Source of the DNA: Anaerolineae bacterium | Lineage (GTDB): Bacteria > Chloroflexota > Anaerolineae > DUEN01 | Length of the DNA: 64,000 nt | Assembly: GCA_025060615.1 (NCBI GenBank) | Contig: JANXBS010000002.1 | Coordinates: forward strand, 240,156 to 304,155 | Direction: 5' to 3' | Shown: in pieces, positions 43,011 through 51,585 of the stretch | How positions within the stretch are numbered: position 1 is the first letter of the stretch | Layout of the letters: every line of letters begins with the position of its first letter | Translations under genes and position numbers: made by a program | Notes under the pieces: generated by a model | Database searches by the model: none | Told to the model about the DNA's origin: nothing | Seen by the model: the letters and a program-made list of their open reading frames with translations, nothing else

Positions 43011-44033
43011 CTATCTTGTACCCCGCATGCGCGGGTCTAGGGCATCCCGCAAACCGTCGCCCAGGAAGTTGAAGGCGAACATAGTAATGGCTAGAGCTAG
43101 AGCCGGAAAGATCGCCTGGTTCGGATAGGTGCGCACCATCTGTGAACCTTCGGAGATCATCGCTCCCCAGGAGGGGGTCGGCGGGTTTACGCCTAGGCCG
43201 ATAAAGGACAGAAAGGCTTCCGTCGAGATATAAGAGGGGATGGCCAGCGTCTCGGCTACGATCAAAGGGCCGATGATATTGGGCAAGATATGACGGAACA
43301 TGATACGGAAGTCAGAAGCCCCAATCATGCGTGCGGCTTCGATGAACTCCTTCTCACGGAGGGAGAGGGTCTGGCCGCGCGCCAGCCGGGCCATCGTCTC
43401 CCAGGCCGTCAGGCCGATGCCTACAAAGATGAAGAGCATTCCTCCTAGGCGGGCATCTAACTGGCTGATGGCATAGGCAAAGGTGCCAGGCTCCGGCTTC
43501 GCGAACGTAGAGCGGAAAAACGCCATCAGCAGGATGATGAAAAGCAGGGTGGGGAACCCATAAAGCACGTCCACGATGCGCATCATGATGTTGTCCACGC
43601 GGCCGCCGAAGTACCCAGAGATGCTGCCGTACGTCAAGCCAATGAGCAAGCTGATGAGCGGGCCAATCAGCGCCACGGTGAGCGAAACGCGAGTGCCATA
43701 CACGATCCGGCTGAATAGATCACGGCCGACATAATCAGCCCCCAGGAGGTAATCGTTGCTGATCTTAGCGTAGGTTTGCATACTGGGGAAAACTCGCACG
43801 AGCCAGGCCGGGACCTTGTTGTTATCGGTCAGCACCTGTTCCTCGTATGAGCGCGGCGCGATCTGCGGAGCGAAGATCGCGGTCAACAACAACAGGATGA
43901 TGATCACGCTCCCTATGATGGCAGCGCGATTCCGCAACAGGCGCCATAAGGCATCCGCCCATAAGCTCTGGCTTCGGCGCGTGAAAATTACCTCTCTCGC
44001 TTGTACATCCCAAGTCCTCGATTGCACAGTCAT
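43011..44033 (-). CDS. oppC: Oligopeptide-type ABC transporter permease, C subunit
   Basis: 340 residues. N-terminal OppC_N region with one helix (about 37-57), then five more spans with the permease EAA loop AARMIGASDFRIMFRHILPN and the family end LGDGLRDALDPRMRG. A long exterior segment with an aspartate (LLGADYVGRDLFSRI) is typical of DppC/OppC. It follows oppB by 15 bases. Confidence 0.94.
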   Translation of the reverse strand: MTVQSRTWDVQAREVIFTRRSQSLWADALWRLLRNRAAIIGSVIIILLLLTAIFAPQIAPRSYEEQVLTDNNKVPAWLVRVFPSMQTYAKISNDYLLGADYVGRDLFSRIVYGTRVSLTVALIGPLISLLIGLTYGSISGYFGGRVDNIMMRIVDVLYGFPTLLFIILLMAFFRSTFAKPEPGTFAYAISQLDARLGGMLFIFVGIGLTAWETMARLARGQTLSLREKEFIEAARMIGASDFRIMFRHILPNIIGPLIVAETLAIPSYISTEAFLSFIGLGVNPPTPSWGAMISEGSQMVRTYPNQAIFPALALAITMFAFNFLGDGLRDALDPRMRGTR

Positions 44034-44048
44034 CGTGTATCACTCTCT

Positions 44049-45104
44049 TCATGTGTACCGGATACGCGGATCCAACACGCCATATAAGATATCCACTATC
44101 AGATTAGCAATCACCAGAAATACTACGTACAGCAGGATCGTGCCCATGATGACGGGATAATCCCGGTTCGTGATGCTGACGACGAAATATTTTCCCATGC
44201 CTGGGATGCCGAAGATCAGCTCGGTCACGAACGTGCCCGTGACCAGGGCGGCAAACATAGGCCCGAGGACGGTCACCACAGGGATCAGCGCGTTTTTGAG
44301 CGCATGTCGAGTAATAACCACGCGCTCGGCCAGGCCCTTTGCTCGCGCCGTGCGGATATAGTCCTCACGGATCACCTGAAGCAAGCTGGCCCGCGTCAAG
44401 CGTGCGATAATCGCCGAACTTCCCATCCCCAGCGCCACGGATGGCATGATGGCATACTTGAAGAACTCGATGCCTGGATTGGTGGGGAATATCCCTAAAA
44501 AATAAGGCGGCTTGGCTCCCCAGCCGGTCGGAGGAAGCCATTTGAGGGTTACCCCAAAGAGCCAGATCAGGATCGGGCCGAGCACGATCACTGGGACAGA
44601 GACCCCGAAGATCGCCACGCTCATACCCAGGTAATCCCAGATCGTATTTTGCTTGAGCGCGGCGAGAACGCCCAGCGGGATGCCGATGAGCAAGGCAACC
44701 ATCAGGGCCATCACCCCAAGCTGCGCGGAGACCGGCAACTGCTGGCGAAAGATATCGTTCACCGTCCGGCTGCGTGAACTATAGGACGGCCCGAAATTCA
44801 TCCATTTCACCCACACGCCGCCGAGGTTGATATTGATCAGGTGATCATCCTGCAGGGAATTGCTAGGCGGCTTGGTGGTGATGTGAGGGATCATCACATC
44901 GTAGACGTATCGTGCGTATTGCATAGGCAGAGGCTCATCCAGATGGTACCGCGCGTTGAGGTTCTCCATGATCTCTTTCGGCAATGACTTCTCTCGATCA
45001 AATGGCCCACCTGGGATCGCGTGCATCAGGACAAACGTAATCACTGAGACAACAAACAGAACCAGCAACATCCAGATAAAACGACGTGCGATATACCGCC
45101 CCAT
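44049..45104 (-). CDS. oppB: Oligopeptide-type ABC transporter permease, B subunit
   Basis: 351 residues, six membrane spans. Start MGRYIARRFIWMLLVLFVVS is characteristic of OppB/DppB; the EAA loop is TARAKGLAERVVITRHALKN, and DILYGVLDPRIRYT ends the protein. ATG 45104 has GGAG at a 7-base spacing; a TTG at 45119 is the alternative. It lies downstream of oppA with a hairpin between them. Confidence 0.94.
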   Translation of the reverse strand: MGRYIARRFIWMLLVLFVVSVITFVLMHAIPGGPFDREKSLPKEIMENLNARYHLDEPLPMQYARYVYDVMIPHITTKPPSNSLQDDHLININLGGVWVKWMNFGPSYSSRSRTVNDIFRQQLPVSAQLGVMALMVALLIGIPLGVLAALKQNTIWDYLGMSVAIFGVSVPVIVLGPILIWLFGVTLKWLPPTGWGAKPPYFLGIFPTNPGIEFFKYAIMPSVALGMGSSAIIARLTRASLLQVIREDYIRTARAKGLAERVVITRHALKNALIPVVTVLGPMFAALVTGTFVTELIFGIPGMGKYFVVSITNRDYPVIMGTILLYVVFLVIANLIVDILYGVLDPRIRYT

Positions 45105-45201
45105 AACTAGACTCCACAAACCACAGCCGAGATCGGCCGTTTAGGATTTGACATCGGCATTGCGCGAACGATCAGCTCACAACAACCTCCGAACAAGAAG
45201 A

Positions 45202-45223
45202 GAGGAGGGGCGGCCCCCTCCTC
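45202..45223 (-). terminator. Hairpin between oppA and oppB
   Basis: Perfect 9-bp stem (45202-45210 with 45215-45223) with a four-base loop, 17 bases after the oppA stop, followed on the minus strand by TCTTCTTGTT. Such hairpins after a binding-protein gene usually stabilise its mRNA or partly stop transcription, giving more binding protein than permease. Confidence 0.6.
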
Positions 45224-45240
45224 CCATTTTCCATTTTGTT

Positions 45241-47043
45241 CTACTGGACGATATCCCACTTCTCGATGTGCTCGAGGCCGCCGAGCACCGAGTAGGTGCG
45301 CTGCACGTACGGCTTCGTCACGGTGACACGAGTGTACCAGTAGATGGGAGCGATCACCGCGTCCTCCCAGACCAGGATCTGTTCAGCCTGGGCGTAGAGC
45401 TCCACTCGCTTGGCCGGGTCTTGCTCCCTGGCAGCCTGTACTACTAGCTCCTCGAACTTAGGATTCTCCCAATTCACGCCGCCGCCTTCTCGCGGATTCG
45501 CCGAGCCACCCTTGGAGAAGACCTCGCGGACGAAGTTGTTGGCATCCGGATAGTCTTGGCACCAACCCAGCCGCCAAATCTGCGGAGTGGCCTCTGGACT
45601 GCGAATCGTCTCCAGATAGACTTTCCATTCCTGGTTGGTCAGCTTTACGTTGATGCCCAGCACATCCTTCCACATCTGTTGAATGGCTTCGGCGATCTTC
45701 TGATGTGCGGAAGCCGTGTTGAACATCAAGGTGAGGTCCAACTGGTCTGCCGTCAACCCCTTCTCTTGTAGGTACTCATCCAGGAGCTTCTTAGCCTCCT
45801 CGGGATTGTACTTCACGCCCAGATCGGGATGGGTCTCCATGGTCGGTGCACCAGCTAGGCCCGGCCGCGAGAACCACTGGGCCGGCTCTTGGCCACCCTT
45901 GAGGACGTTATCAATCAGGCTCTGGCGATCAATGGCCATAGACAGCGCGCGGCGCACACGCACGTCATCTACCACAGGCGCCTTGGTATTGAAGCCATAG
46001 TAATAGGTGCACAGCACCGGGGCAATCTTCAGCTCCTGGGAGAGCACCGGATCAGCCTTGACGCGGTCTATGTCAGCCAGCGGCACAGCCGCCGAGTCTA
46101 GGTTGCCCGCCTCATATTCGGCGAAGGCAGGGACCTCGTCCAGCATGCTCCAGGTGATCTCTTCAATCTTGGCCTGCGGCACGCTGTCAATACCAGGCCA
46201 GAAGGGATTCTTGATTAAGGTGATACTGGCGTCATGGATCCACTCTTTTAGCGTGTACGGGCCATATCCCTGGAAGAAGCCGGTCTCCGTCCAGCGATCG
46301 CCGCGCGCCTCAGTGCACTCGTCTCCCTCGATCAGCCACTTGGGCTGGGCGTGAGCCACCCACATGCCGGCGATGTTGGCGTTGTAAGCCGCAGGCTCCT
46401 TAAAGGTGATTTGCAGTGTGTAGGTGTCCACTACCGTAACGCCCACTTGGGCCGTATCGGTGATTTCGCCGCTGTTGTATAGATCAGCGCCTTGGATGGC
46501 GAAGGCCAAGACGTAGGCGTAGTCAGAGGCGGTTTTCGGATCCAGAGTACGCAGGATGCCATATTGGAAGTCATAAGCGTTGACGATACGCGGGTTGCCG
46601 TTGCAGTCAAGCACCTGCACCACCTGATCCTTTGTCGCATCGTACTTGACCCAGGGCACGCCCTCGCGGATATAGAAGGTATAGGTCAGGCCATCCTCGG
46701 AGATATCCCAAGAGGTAGCCATGCCGGGCTCGATAGCGGTGGTCTCCTCGTTCTGGCGGGTCAGGCCGACCGTGGTCAGTTCGACGATCTGTACGGACGA
46801 AGTATCGGTGGAAAGCGCTGGATCAATCGTCGGGATATCACCAGGGCCCATGTTCAGCCGCAAGACCTTCCTGGGCACCGGGGTCGGCGTTACCACCACC
46901 TCTTTCACCACTTCCTTCTCGACGACCACGGTCTCCTTCACCACCTCTTTGACCACCTCGGGAGTCGGCGAAGGGCAGGCCGTTAATATCAAGCTCGCGA
47001 CGACGAGCACGGCGGCTACCATAGTCCATCTCTTGTGCATCAT
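45241..47043 (-). CDS. oppA: Oligopeptide-type ABC transporter substrate-binding lipoprotein
   Basis: 600 residues. Signal MHKRWTMVAAVLVVASLI and lipobox LTAC, then a stalk of alternating Val, Lys and Glu (VVKEVVKETVVVEKEVVK region, residues about 30-50) ending in TPTPVP, a style common in Chloroflexota lipoproteins. The SBP_bac_5 fold follows (LNMGPGDIPTIDPALSTD, GLTYTFYIREGVPW, RVRRALSMAIDRQSLIDNVL, EYLQEKGLTADQLDL). Ligand probably peptides, but not provable. AGGAGG precedes ATG 47043. It is the third gene after oppD and oppF. Confidence 0.95.
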   Translation of the reverse strand: MMHKRWTMVAAVLVVASLILTACPSPTPEVVKEVVKETVVVEKEVVKEVVVTPTPVPRKVLRLNMGPGDIPTIDPALSTDTSSVQIVELTTVGLTRQNEETTAIEPGMATSWDISEDGLTYTFYIREGVPWVKYDATKDQVVQVLDCNGNPRIVNAYDFQYGILRTLDPKTASDYAYVLAFAIQGADLYNSGEITDTAQVGVTVVDTYTLQITFKEPAAYNANIAGMWVAHAQPKWLIEGDECTEARGDRWTETGFFQGYGPYTLKEWIHDASITLIKNPFWPGIDSVPQAKIEEITWSMLDEVPAFAEYEAGNLDSAAVPLADIDRVKADPVLSQELKIAPVLCTYYYGFNTKAPVVDDVRVRRALSMAIDRQSLIDNVLKGGQEPAQWFSRPGLAGAPTMETHPDLGVKYNPEEAKKLLDEYLQEKGLTADQLDLTLMFNTASAHQKIAEAIQQMWKDVLGINVKLTNQEWKVYLETIRSPEATPQIWRLGWCQDYPDANNFVREVFSKGGSANPREGGGVNWENPKFEELVVQAAREQDPAKRVELYAQAEQILVWEDAVIAPIYWYTRVTVTKPYVQRTYSVLGGLEHIEKWDIVQ

Positions 47044-47094
47044 GATCTCCTCCTAACTGAGCTTGATTTTCTTCTGAGAATGGCAATGCACAGA

Positions 47095-47124
47095 TACTTA
47101 CGGTCCAGCCGGCGAGGCTGTCAA
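47095..47124 (-). promoter_or_regulatory. Possible internal promoter before oppA
   Basis: Minus strand perfect TTGACA (47119-47124), 18-base spacer, weak TAAGTA (47095-47100). It would give oppA an extra transcript independent of the operon promoter. Confidence 0.35.
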
Positions 47125-47183
47125 GACGATCCTCCTAGGATTCGCACCCGATCACCCCCTCCTTAGCTGAGTCTACTGCGCAA

Positions 47184-48185
47184 TCAATAAAGAAAACACG
47201 CCACATAGTGCTCGTTACCGACATCCTTAAACTCCGGCTCCTGCTCGCGGCAGATATCCATCACTCGCGGGCAGCGCGTGCAGAAGCGACACCCCTTCGG
47301 CGGGTTCGCCGGGCTGGGCACATCTCCTTCCAAGATGATGCGCTGCCGCTTCGCCTCCACCACCGGGTCCGGAATCGGCACGGCCGATAGCAGAGCCTGC
47401 GTATAGGGATGTAAAGGATTGGTGTAAAGGGTATCCCGATCCGTCATCTCGACGATCTTGCCCAGATACATCACGGCGACCCGGTCCGAGATATGGCGAA
47501 CCACCGACAGATCGTGCGCGATGAAGAGATAGGTCAGGCCGAATTGCTCCTGCAACTCCTCCAACAAGTTGATGATCTGCGCCTGGATCGAAACATCCAA
47601 GGCGGAGATGGGCTCATCGCACACGATGAAATCCGGATTCACCGCCAGGGCCCGAGCGATCCCGATGCGCTGACGCTGGCCGCCGGAGAACTCGTGAGGA
47701 TAACGATTGATGAAATAGGGGTTTAGGCCGACCACCTGCAAAAGCTCCATCACCCGCTCTCGCTTTTCCTTGCCGCGGGCGATGTTGTGCACCTCCAGCG
47801 GCTCTCCAATGATGTTGCCAACGGTCATGCGTGGGTTCAGCGACGCATATGGGTCCTGGAAGATCATCTGCATCTTGCGGCGTTGCCGACGGAGCTGCTC
47901 GCCCTTCAACTGAGTCAGATCCACTCCTTCAAAGTAGACGTGCCCGGCCGTGGGCCGATACAATTGCAAGATGGCGCGCCCTGTTGTGGACTTACCGCAG
48001 CCGGATTCCCCTACAAGTCCCAGGGTCTCGCCGCGCCGGATGTAGAAGTCGATCCCATCCACCGCCTTGATACTTCCCACCCGGCGCTGTAGGATGATGC
48101 CCTGGGTGATGGGGAAGTGCATTTTCAGCCCTTCGACCTTCAGCAGCAAATCGCCGTTGCGGGCAAAAGATTTCGTCTCAGCCAT
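47184..48185 (-). CDS. oppF: Oligopeptide-type ABC transporter ATP-binding protein, F subunit
   Basis: 333 residues. Walker [15 protein letters not shown], signature [14 protein letters not shown], Walker [21 protein letters not shown] and the C-terminal oligopeptide-transport tail [19 protein letters not shown] with a four-cysteine motif that, in this subfamily, can bind an Fe-S cluster. ATG 48185 overlaps the oppD stop (TGATG), indicating translational coupling; the longer frame to 48272 overlaps oppD and is rejected. Confidence 0.95.
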   Translation of the reverse strand: MAETKSFARNGDLLLKVEGLKMHFPITQGIILQRRVGSIKAVDGIDFYIRRGETLGLVGESGCGKSTTGRAILQLYRPTAGHVYFEGVDLTQLKGEQLRRQRRKMQMIFQDPYASLNPRMTVGNIIGEPLEVHNIARGKEKRERVMELLQVVGLNPYFINRYPHEFSGGQRQRIGIARALAVNPDFIVCDEPISALDVSIQAQIINLLEELQEQFGLTYLFIAHDLSVVRHISDRVAVMYLGKIVEMTDRDTLYTNPLHPYTQALLSAVPIPDPVVEAKRQRIILEGDVPSPANPPKGCRFCTRCPRVMDICREQEPEFKDVGNEHYVACFLY

Positions 48186-49168
48186 CAGTTCCGCGCTCCC
48201 CTGACGTCCACCCAACAGGCCACGCGATGGCCTCGTGCCACCGTCTCCAGCGGGGGATTCTCCTCCCAACATCGGTCAATCCGATACGAGCAGCGTGGGG
48301 CGAAGGGGCAGCCCTTGGGTGGGTCGATTAGATCGGGGGGCAATCCCTCAATGGGTTGTAGCTTGGCCTGTCGTCCCTTATCCAGCCGCGGGATAGAGCG
48401 AAGCAATCCCAACGTGTAGGGATGCCTCGGGTCCGCATATAAATCGTGTACACCAGCCTCTTCTACGATGTAGCCGGCGTACATCACGATTACCCGCTCG
48501 GCCAGGCCGGCGACCACACCCAGATCATGTGTAATCCAGATCATCGCCATGCCGATCTCTTTCTTCAGACGCTTCACTAAATCCAAGATCTGGGCCTGGA
48601 TCGTCACGTCGAGCGCTGTAGTGGGCTCATCTGCGATGAGAAGCTGTGGGTTACAAGAGAGGCCCATTGCGATCATGACGCGCTGGCGCATGCCGCCCGA
48701 GAACTGATGCGGGTAATCGTCAATCCGCTTGGCCGCATCGGGGATACCGACCATCTCCAACAGCTCGATGGAGCGCTGGCGTGCTTGTTGCTTGCTCATC
48801 CCCAGGTGTAACTGCAACGCCTCGCCGATCTGTTGGCCGATGGTCAACACCGGATTCAGCGAGGTCATAGGGTCCTGGAAGATCATGGCGATGCGGTTGC
48901 CGCGCACCTGTCGGAGCTCGTCTTCGCTCAATCTCAGCAAGTCACGTCCATCGAACCACACCTCGCCATCCACGATCTTGCCAGGGGGCTGCGGGATCAG
49001 GCGGATCAGGGACAACACCCCTACGCTCTTCCCACACCCGCTTTCCCCTACAATCGCCAGTGTCTCTCCTTCGTTCAGCGTGTAGGAAATGCCGTTGACA
49101 GCGTGAACCACACCATCCTGGGTGAAGAACTGGGTGCGCAGATTCTTCACCTCAAGCAAGGTCCCCAT
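48185..49168 (-). CDS. oppD: Oligopeptide-type ABC transporter ATP-binding protein, D subunit
   Basis: 327 residues, first gene of the transporter operon. Walker [15 protein letters not shown], signature [14 protein letters not shown], Walker [21 protein letters not shown] and the C-terminal tail with [23 protein letters not shown] 49168 is directly behind AGGAGGGGGC; the frame open back to 49324 covers the promoter and leader and is rejected. Confidence 0.95.
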   Translation of the reverse strand: MGTLLEVKNLRTQFFTQDGVVHAVNGISYTLNEGETLAIVGESGCGKSVGVLSLIRLIPQPPGKIVDGEVWFDGRDLLRLSEDELRQVRGNRIAMIFQDPMTSLNPVLTIGQQIGEALQLHLGMSKQQARQRSIELLEMVGIPDAAKRIDDYPHQFSGGMRQRVMIAMGLSCNPQLLIADEPTTALDVTIQAQILDLVKRLKKEIGMAMIWITHDLGVVAGLAERVIVMYAGYIVEEAGVHDLYADPRHPYTLGLLRSIPRLDKGRQAKLQPIEGLPPDLIDPPKGCPFAPRCSYRIDRCWEENPPLETVARGHRVACWVDVRGARN

Positions 49169-49211
49169 GCCCCCTCCTAGTGATGAACGTCCCCTGATAT
49201 GCAAAAGAACA

Positions 49212-49272
49212 GGCGACCCTTTATAAGCAATCCTTAAACTCACAGATGATGCAGTGATAGCATAGGGTCGCC
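49212..49272 (-). promoter_or_regulatory. Long-range stem in the opp operon leader
   Basis: GGCGACCCT (49212-49220) and AGGGTCGCC (49264-49272) form a perfect 9-bp stem with a 43-base loop in the 5' leader of oppD. On the minus strand it is followed by TGTTCTTTTG. It may be an attenuator or structural leader. Confidence 0.4.
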
Positions 49273-49295
49273 CAGAGCTTTTGAAATACGGGCGT

Positions 49296-49324
49296 ATACT
49301 AGCACAGGGGTTGCCCCTTGTCAA
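49296..49324 (-). promoter_or_regulatory. opp operon promoter with a palindrome in the spacer
   Basis: Minus strand perfect TTGACA (49319-49324), 17-base spacer, TAGTAT (49296-49301) with a TGC extension. The spacer holds the dyad AGGGG-CAA-CCCCT (49306-49318), placed where a repressor would block polymerase. Confidence 0.8.
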
Positions 49325-49330
49325 GCATTT

Positions 49331-49819
49331 TTAACATTCCAAGGCTGTGAAGGCGTCAGAGCTCTGGTAGATGGCCAGGGCGCGACGGATCATCTCCGTT
49401 GTCTCCGGCCGAAGTTGATACCGATCGAGTTGATCCGGCGACACCCAGACGGCGTCACCTGCATCTGAGGAAGTACAAATTGTACCCCCGGCGTAGCAGG
49501 CTAAGTAATCGAGCACTACATAGTGAAAACGGACTGCTCCTGTTGCATCGCGCTCAATGGGTTGAAAGACCCCCACCAATGGTCCCACTTGCACTTCAAT
49601 GCCACACTCCTCGCGCACTTCCCGCTGCACCGCCTCATCAAGCCGCTCTCCCAGCTCTACTAGCCCGCCCGGCAGCGACCATTCCCCAGACCGCGGCGGT
49701 TGCCTGCGTTGCACCAATAGCACACAGCCGTCCTCGCGCACGACGACAGCCCCCACGCCCACCAGCGGACGGTCCGGATACTCACGCCTCGAAGTCGAAA
49801 TCTTCCTCACCGGTGGCAT
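49331..49819 (-). CDS. NUDIX hydrolase
   Basis: 162 residues. The Nudix box GGLVELGERLDEAVQREV-REECGI (residues about 55-77) matches Gx5Ex7REUXEEXGU. The fold resembles ADP-ribose pyrophosphatase or MutT-like enzymes, but substrate is not readable. Start is ATG 49819 (MPPVRKIS) or GTG 49810; either overlaps the last codons of the HAD gene in another frame (49782-49819). Last gene of the operon. Confidence 0.9.
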   Translation of the reverse strand: MPPVRKISTSRREYPDRPLVGVGAVVVREDGCVLLVQRRQPPRSGEWSLPGGLVELGERLDEAVQREVREECGIEVQVGPLVGVFQPIERDATGAVRFHYVVLDYLACYAGGTICTSSDAGDAVWVSPDQLDRYQLRPETTEMIRRALAIYQSSDAFTALEC

Positions 49820-50588
49820 AGGACCACCCCCACTCGGCCGACCATTTCTCAATGATGGGGACCACCTCTGGCAGCTCATGAATGATCGCGTCCGGCACCA
49901 CTGAACCCCGCCAGGGATCGTTTTCGGGGTTCGGAACGATATCCGCCCAGATTGCCCACATCTGGGCGTCTTGAGCCCCTTTGACGTCCATCTCTAGGCT
50001 GTCGCCTACCATGACCGCCTCGTAGCCAAGCACATCTAACCGCGCCAGCGCAAGTTGGAAGATCTCCGGACGTGGCTTGCGCCATGTCACCGCCGCCGAA
50101 GTGAGCACCAGCGCCAAATATGGCCGCAGGCCCAACCGATCAATCTCGCCCTGGATTAGGTGATCGCTGGTGGCATTGGAGATCACCCCGAGCCGATATC
50201 CCCGCTCATGCAGCGTTGCCAGAGTCTCGCGCGCGCCCGGGAGAAGCACGCGCTGTTCCCGCTCCGGCGCGAAGAAGACGTCCACAGCCTGCTGAATTAA
50301 ATCTCGGCCGAGCTTCCCGTGGCCGTGAAACTGAAGCAGAAAGGCCAGTGTGTCGTCCGCGGTGTGCTCCTCCTGCTCCTGGCGGGCCTTCTGGGCGGCG
50401 AAGCGGCGTGCTGCCAGCCATTGCTCGGCGAAGTCGGCGGGCAGCGACAGCCCTTGTACCCGTAGCCATTGCGCCATGCGCACCGCGCCTTCTGTCATCA
50501 CTTCCTGCCATGAGCATTGCAGGGTCGTTAGCGTGTCACCAAAGTCGAAAAACACCGCCTGTATCCCTGCATGTTGTGATGCGTTCAC
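49782..50588 (-). CDS. HAD family hydrolase
   Basis: 268 residues with the four HAD motifs: VFFDFGDTL (nucleophile Asp and the acid/base Asp two positions later in DFGDT), GVISNAT, the Lys in TWRKPRPEIF and VMVGDSLEMDV. A helical cap is inserted after motif 1. Similar to phosphoglycolate phosphatase-type or haloacid-type subfamily IA enzymes. It begins 14 bases after the SDR stop, within an operon. Confidence 0.92.
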   Translation of the reverse strand: MNASQHAGIQAVFFDFGDTLTTLQCSWQEVMTEGAVRMAQWLRVQGLSLPADFAEQWLAARRFAAQKARQEQEEHTADDTLAFLLQFHGHGKLGRDLIQQAVDVFFAPEREQRVLLPGARETLATLHERGYRLGVISNATSDHLIQGEIDRLGLRPYLALVLTSAAVTWRKPRPEIFQLALARLDVLGYEAVMVGDSLEMDVKGAQDAQMWAIWADIVPNPENDPWRGSVVPDAIIHELPEVVPIIEKWSAEWGWSYATGEEDFDFEA

Positions 50589-50602
50589 TGTTCATCCCTC
50601 GT

Positions 50603-51583
50603 TCACAAAAGGCTGTGCTCGCAATACCACTGAAACGTCTTATTGATGACCTCTTCCGGTACCGTTGGCGGCAGGCCCAGCTCACGTGTGGCCTTGGCGC
50701 TGCTAAAGTAAAAATAACGGGTGGAGAGGCGGAGCTGCTCAGCGCTCGTCGGGAGCGGCCGCAGCCCAATCCTCTCCATCAGGCCGAGCAGGGCAGCTAG
50801 TAAGAGGATCAACGGCGCCGGCAGCACCCCAATCGGCGGCCGCTGTCCAACAACTCTAGCTATCAGGCAAAGGGTCTCCCAATGCGTTAGGTTTACGCCG
50901 CCCAGGATATATCGCTCGCCCACGCGGCCGCGCTCTGCGGCCGCAATATGCCCGGCTGCCACAGCTTCCACGTCCACTAGGTTCATCCCGCCTGGCACGG
51001 CGAAAGGGATCCATCGGCGGTACACCTCCCGCACTAGCGAGCCGGAGATCAGGTTGACATCCCGCGGGCCCAGGATCACGCATGGGTTCACGATGATAGC
51101 AGGCAATCCTCGCCGGATAGCGGCCAGCACCTCCAGTTCGGCCAGATGCTTGCTGTGCCCATAGCGAAAGGCCTGGGGCGGTAGGTTGAACGTCATGGAC
51201 TCATCGCCGATCTGGCCATTTGGGGGAACCCCCAGTGCCGCCACCGAAGAGGTGTGCACCACGCGCTTGACGCCGACTTCCAACGCGGCCGCCATCACAT
51301 GCCGCGTGCCGAGCACGTTAACCTGATATAACCGATCTGGCTTCGATCGCCAGTAGTCGGCTGCGCCGGCGGCATGGAAGACCCAATCACAGCCAGACAT
51401 CGCTCGACGCAGCGAATCTAGATCCAGGATATCTCCGATGGCCTCTTCGTACTCCAGGCCAGCGAGCGCGTTCAGCCGGGACGTGGGCCGACGCAGGATG
51501 CGCACCCGGTGTCCCTGAGCCAAAAGCGCCGCTACCAGATTCGCGCCGACGAAGCCCGTAGCGCCCGTTACTAGTGCGCGCAT
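50603..51583 (-). CDS. NAD-dependent epimerase/dehydratase (HpnA-like extended SDR)
   Basis: 326 residues. TGATGFVGANL cofactor loop, HAAGAADYW, HTSSVAALG, catalytic YGHSK, NPCVILGPRDVN and RVGERYILGGVNLT; the last two are landmarks of hopanoid-associated HpnA-type epimerases. The ATG lies 2 bases after the TAG of the selenoprotein candidate, so translation of the two is probably coupled. A second HpnA-like gene lies on the other side. Substrate may be a sugar or an isoprenoid-linked group; unproved. Confidence 0.88.
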   Translation of the reverse strand: MRALVTGATGFVGANLVAALLAQGHRVRILRRPTSRLNALAGLEYEEAIGDILDLDSLRRAMSGCDWVFHAAGAADYWRSKPDRLYQVNVLGTRHVMAAALEVGVKRVVHTSSVAALGVPPNGQIGDESMTFNLPPQAFRYGHSKHLAELEVLAAIRRGLPAIIVNPCVILGPRDVNLISGSLVREVYRRWIPFAVPGGMNLVDVEAVAAGHIAAAERGRVGERYILGGVNLTHWETLCLIARVVGQRPPIGVLPAPLILLLAALLGLMERIGLRPLPTSAEQLRLSTRYFYFSSAKATRELGLPPTVPEEVINKTFQWYCEHSLL

Positions 51584-51585
51584 GC

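Noticed and set aside
47184..48272. Longer oppF starting at 48272
   Set aside because: It would overlap oppD by 88 bases; ATG 48185 coupled to the oppD stop fits the family start.
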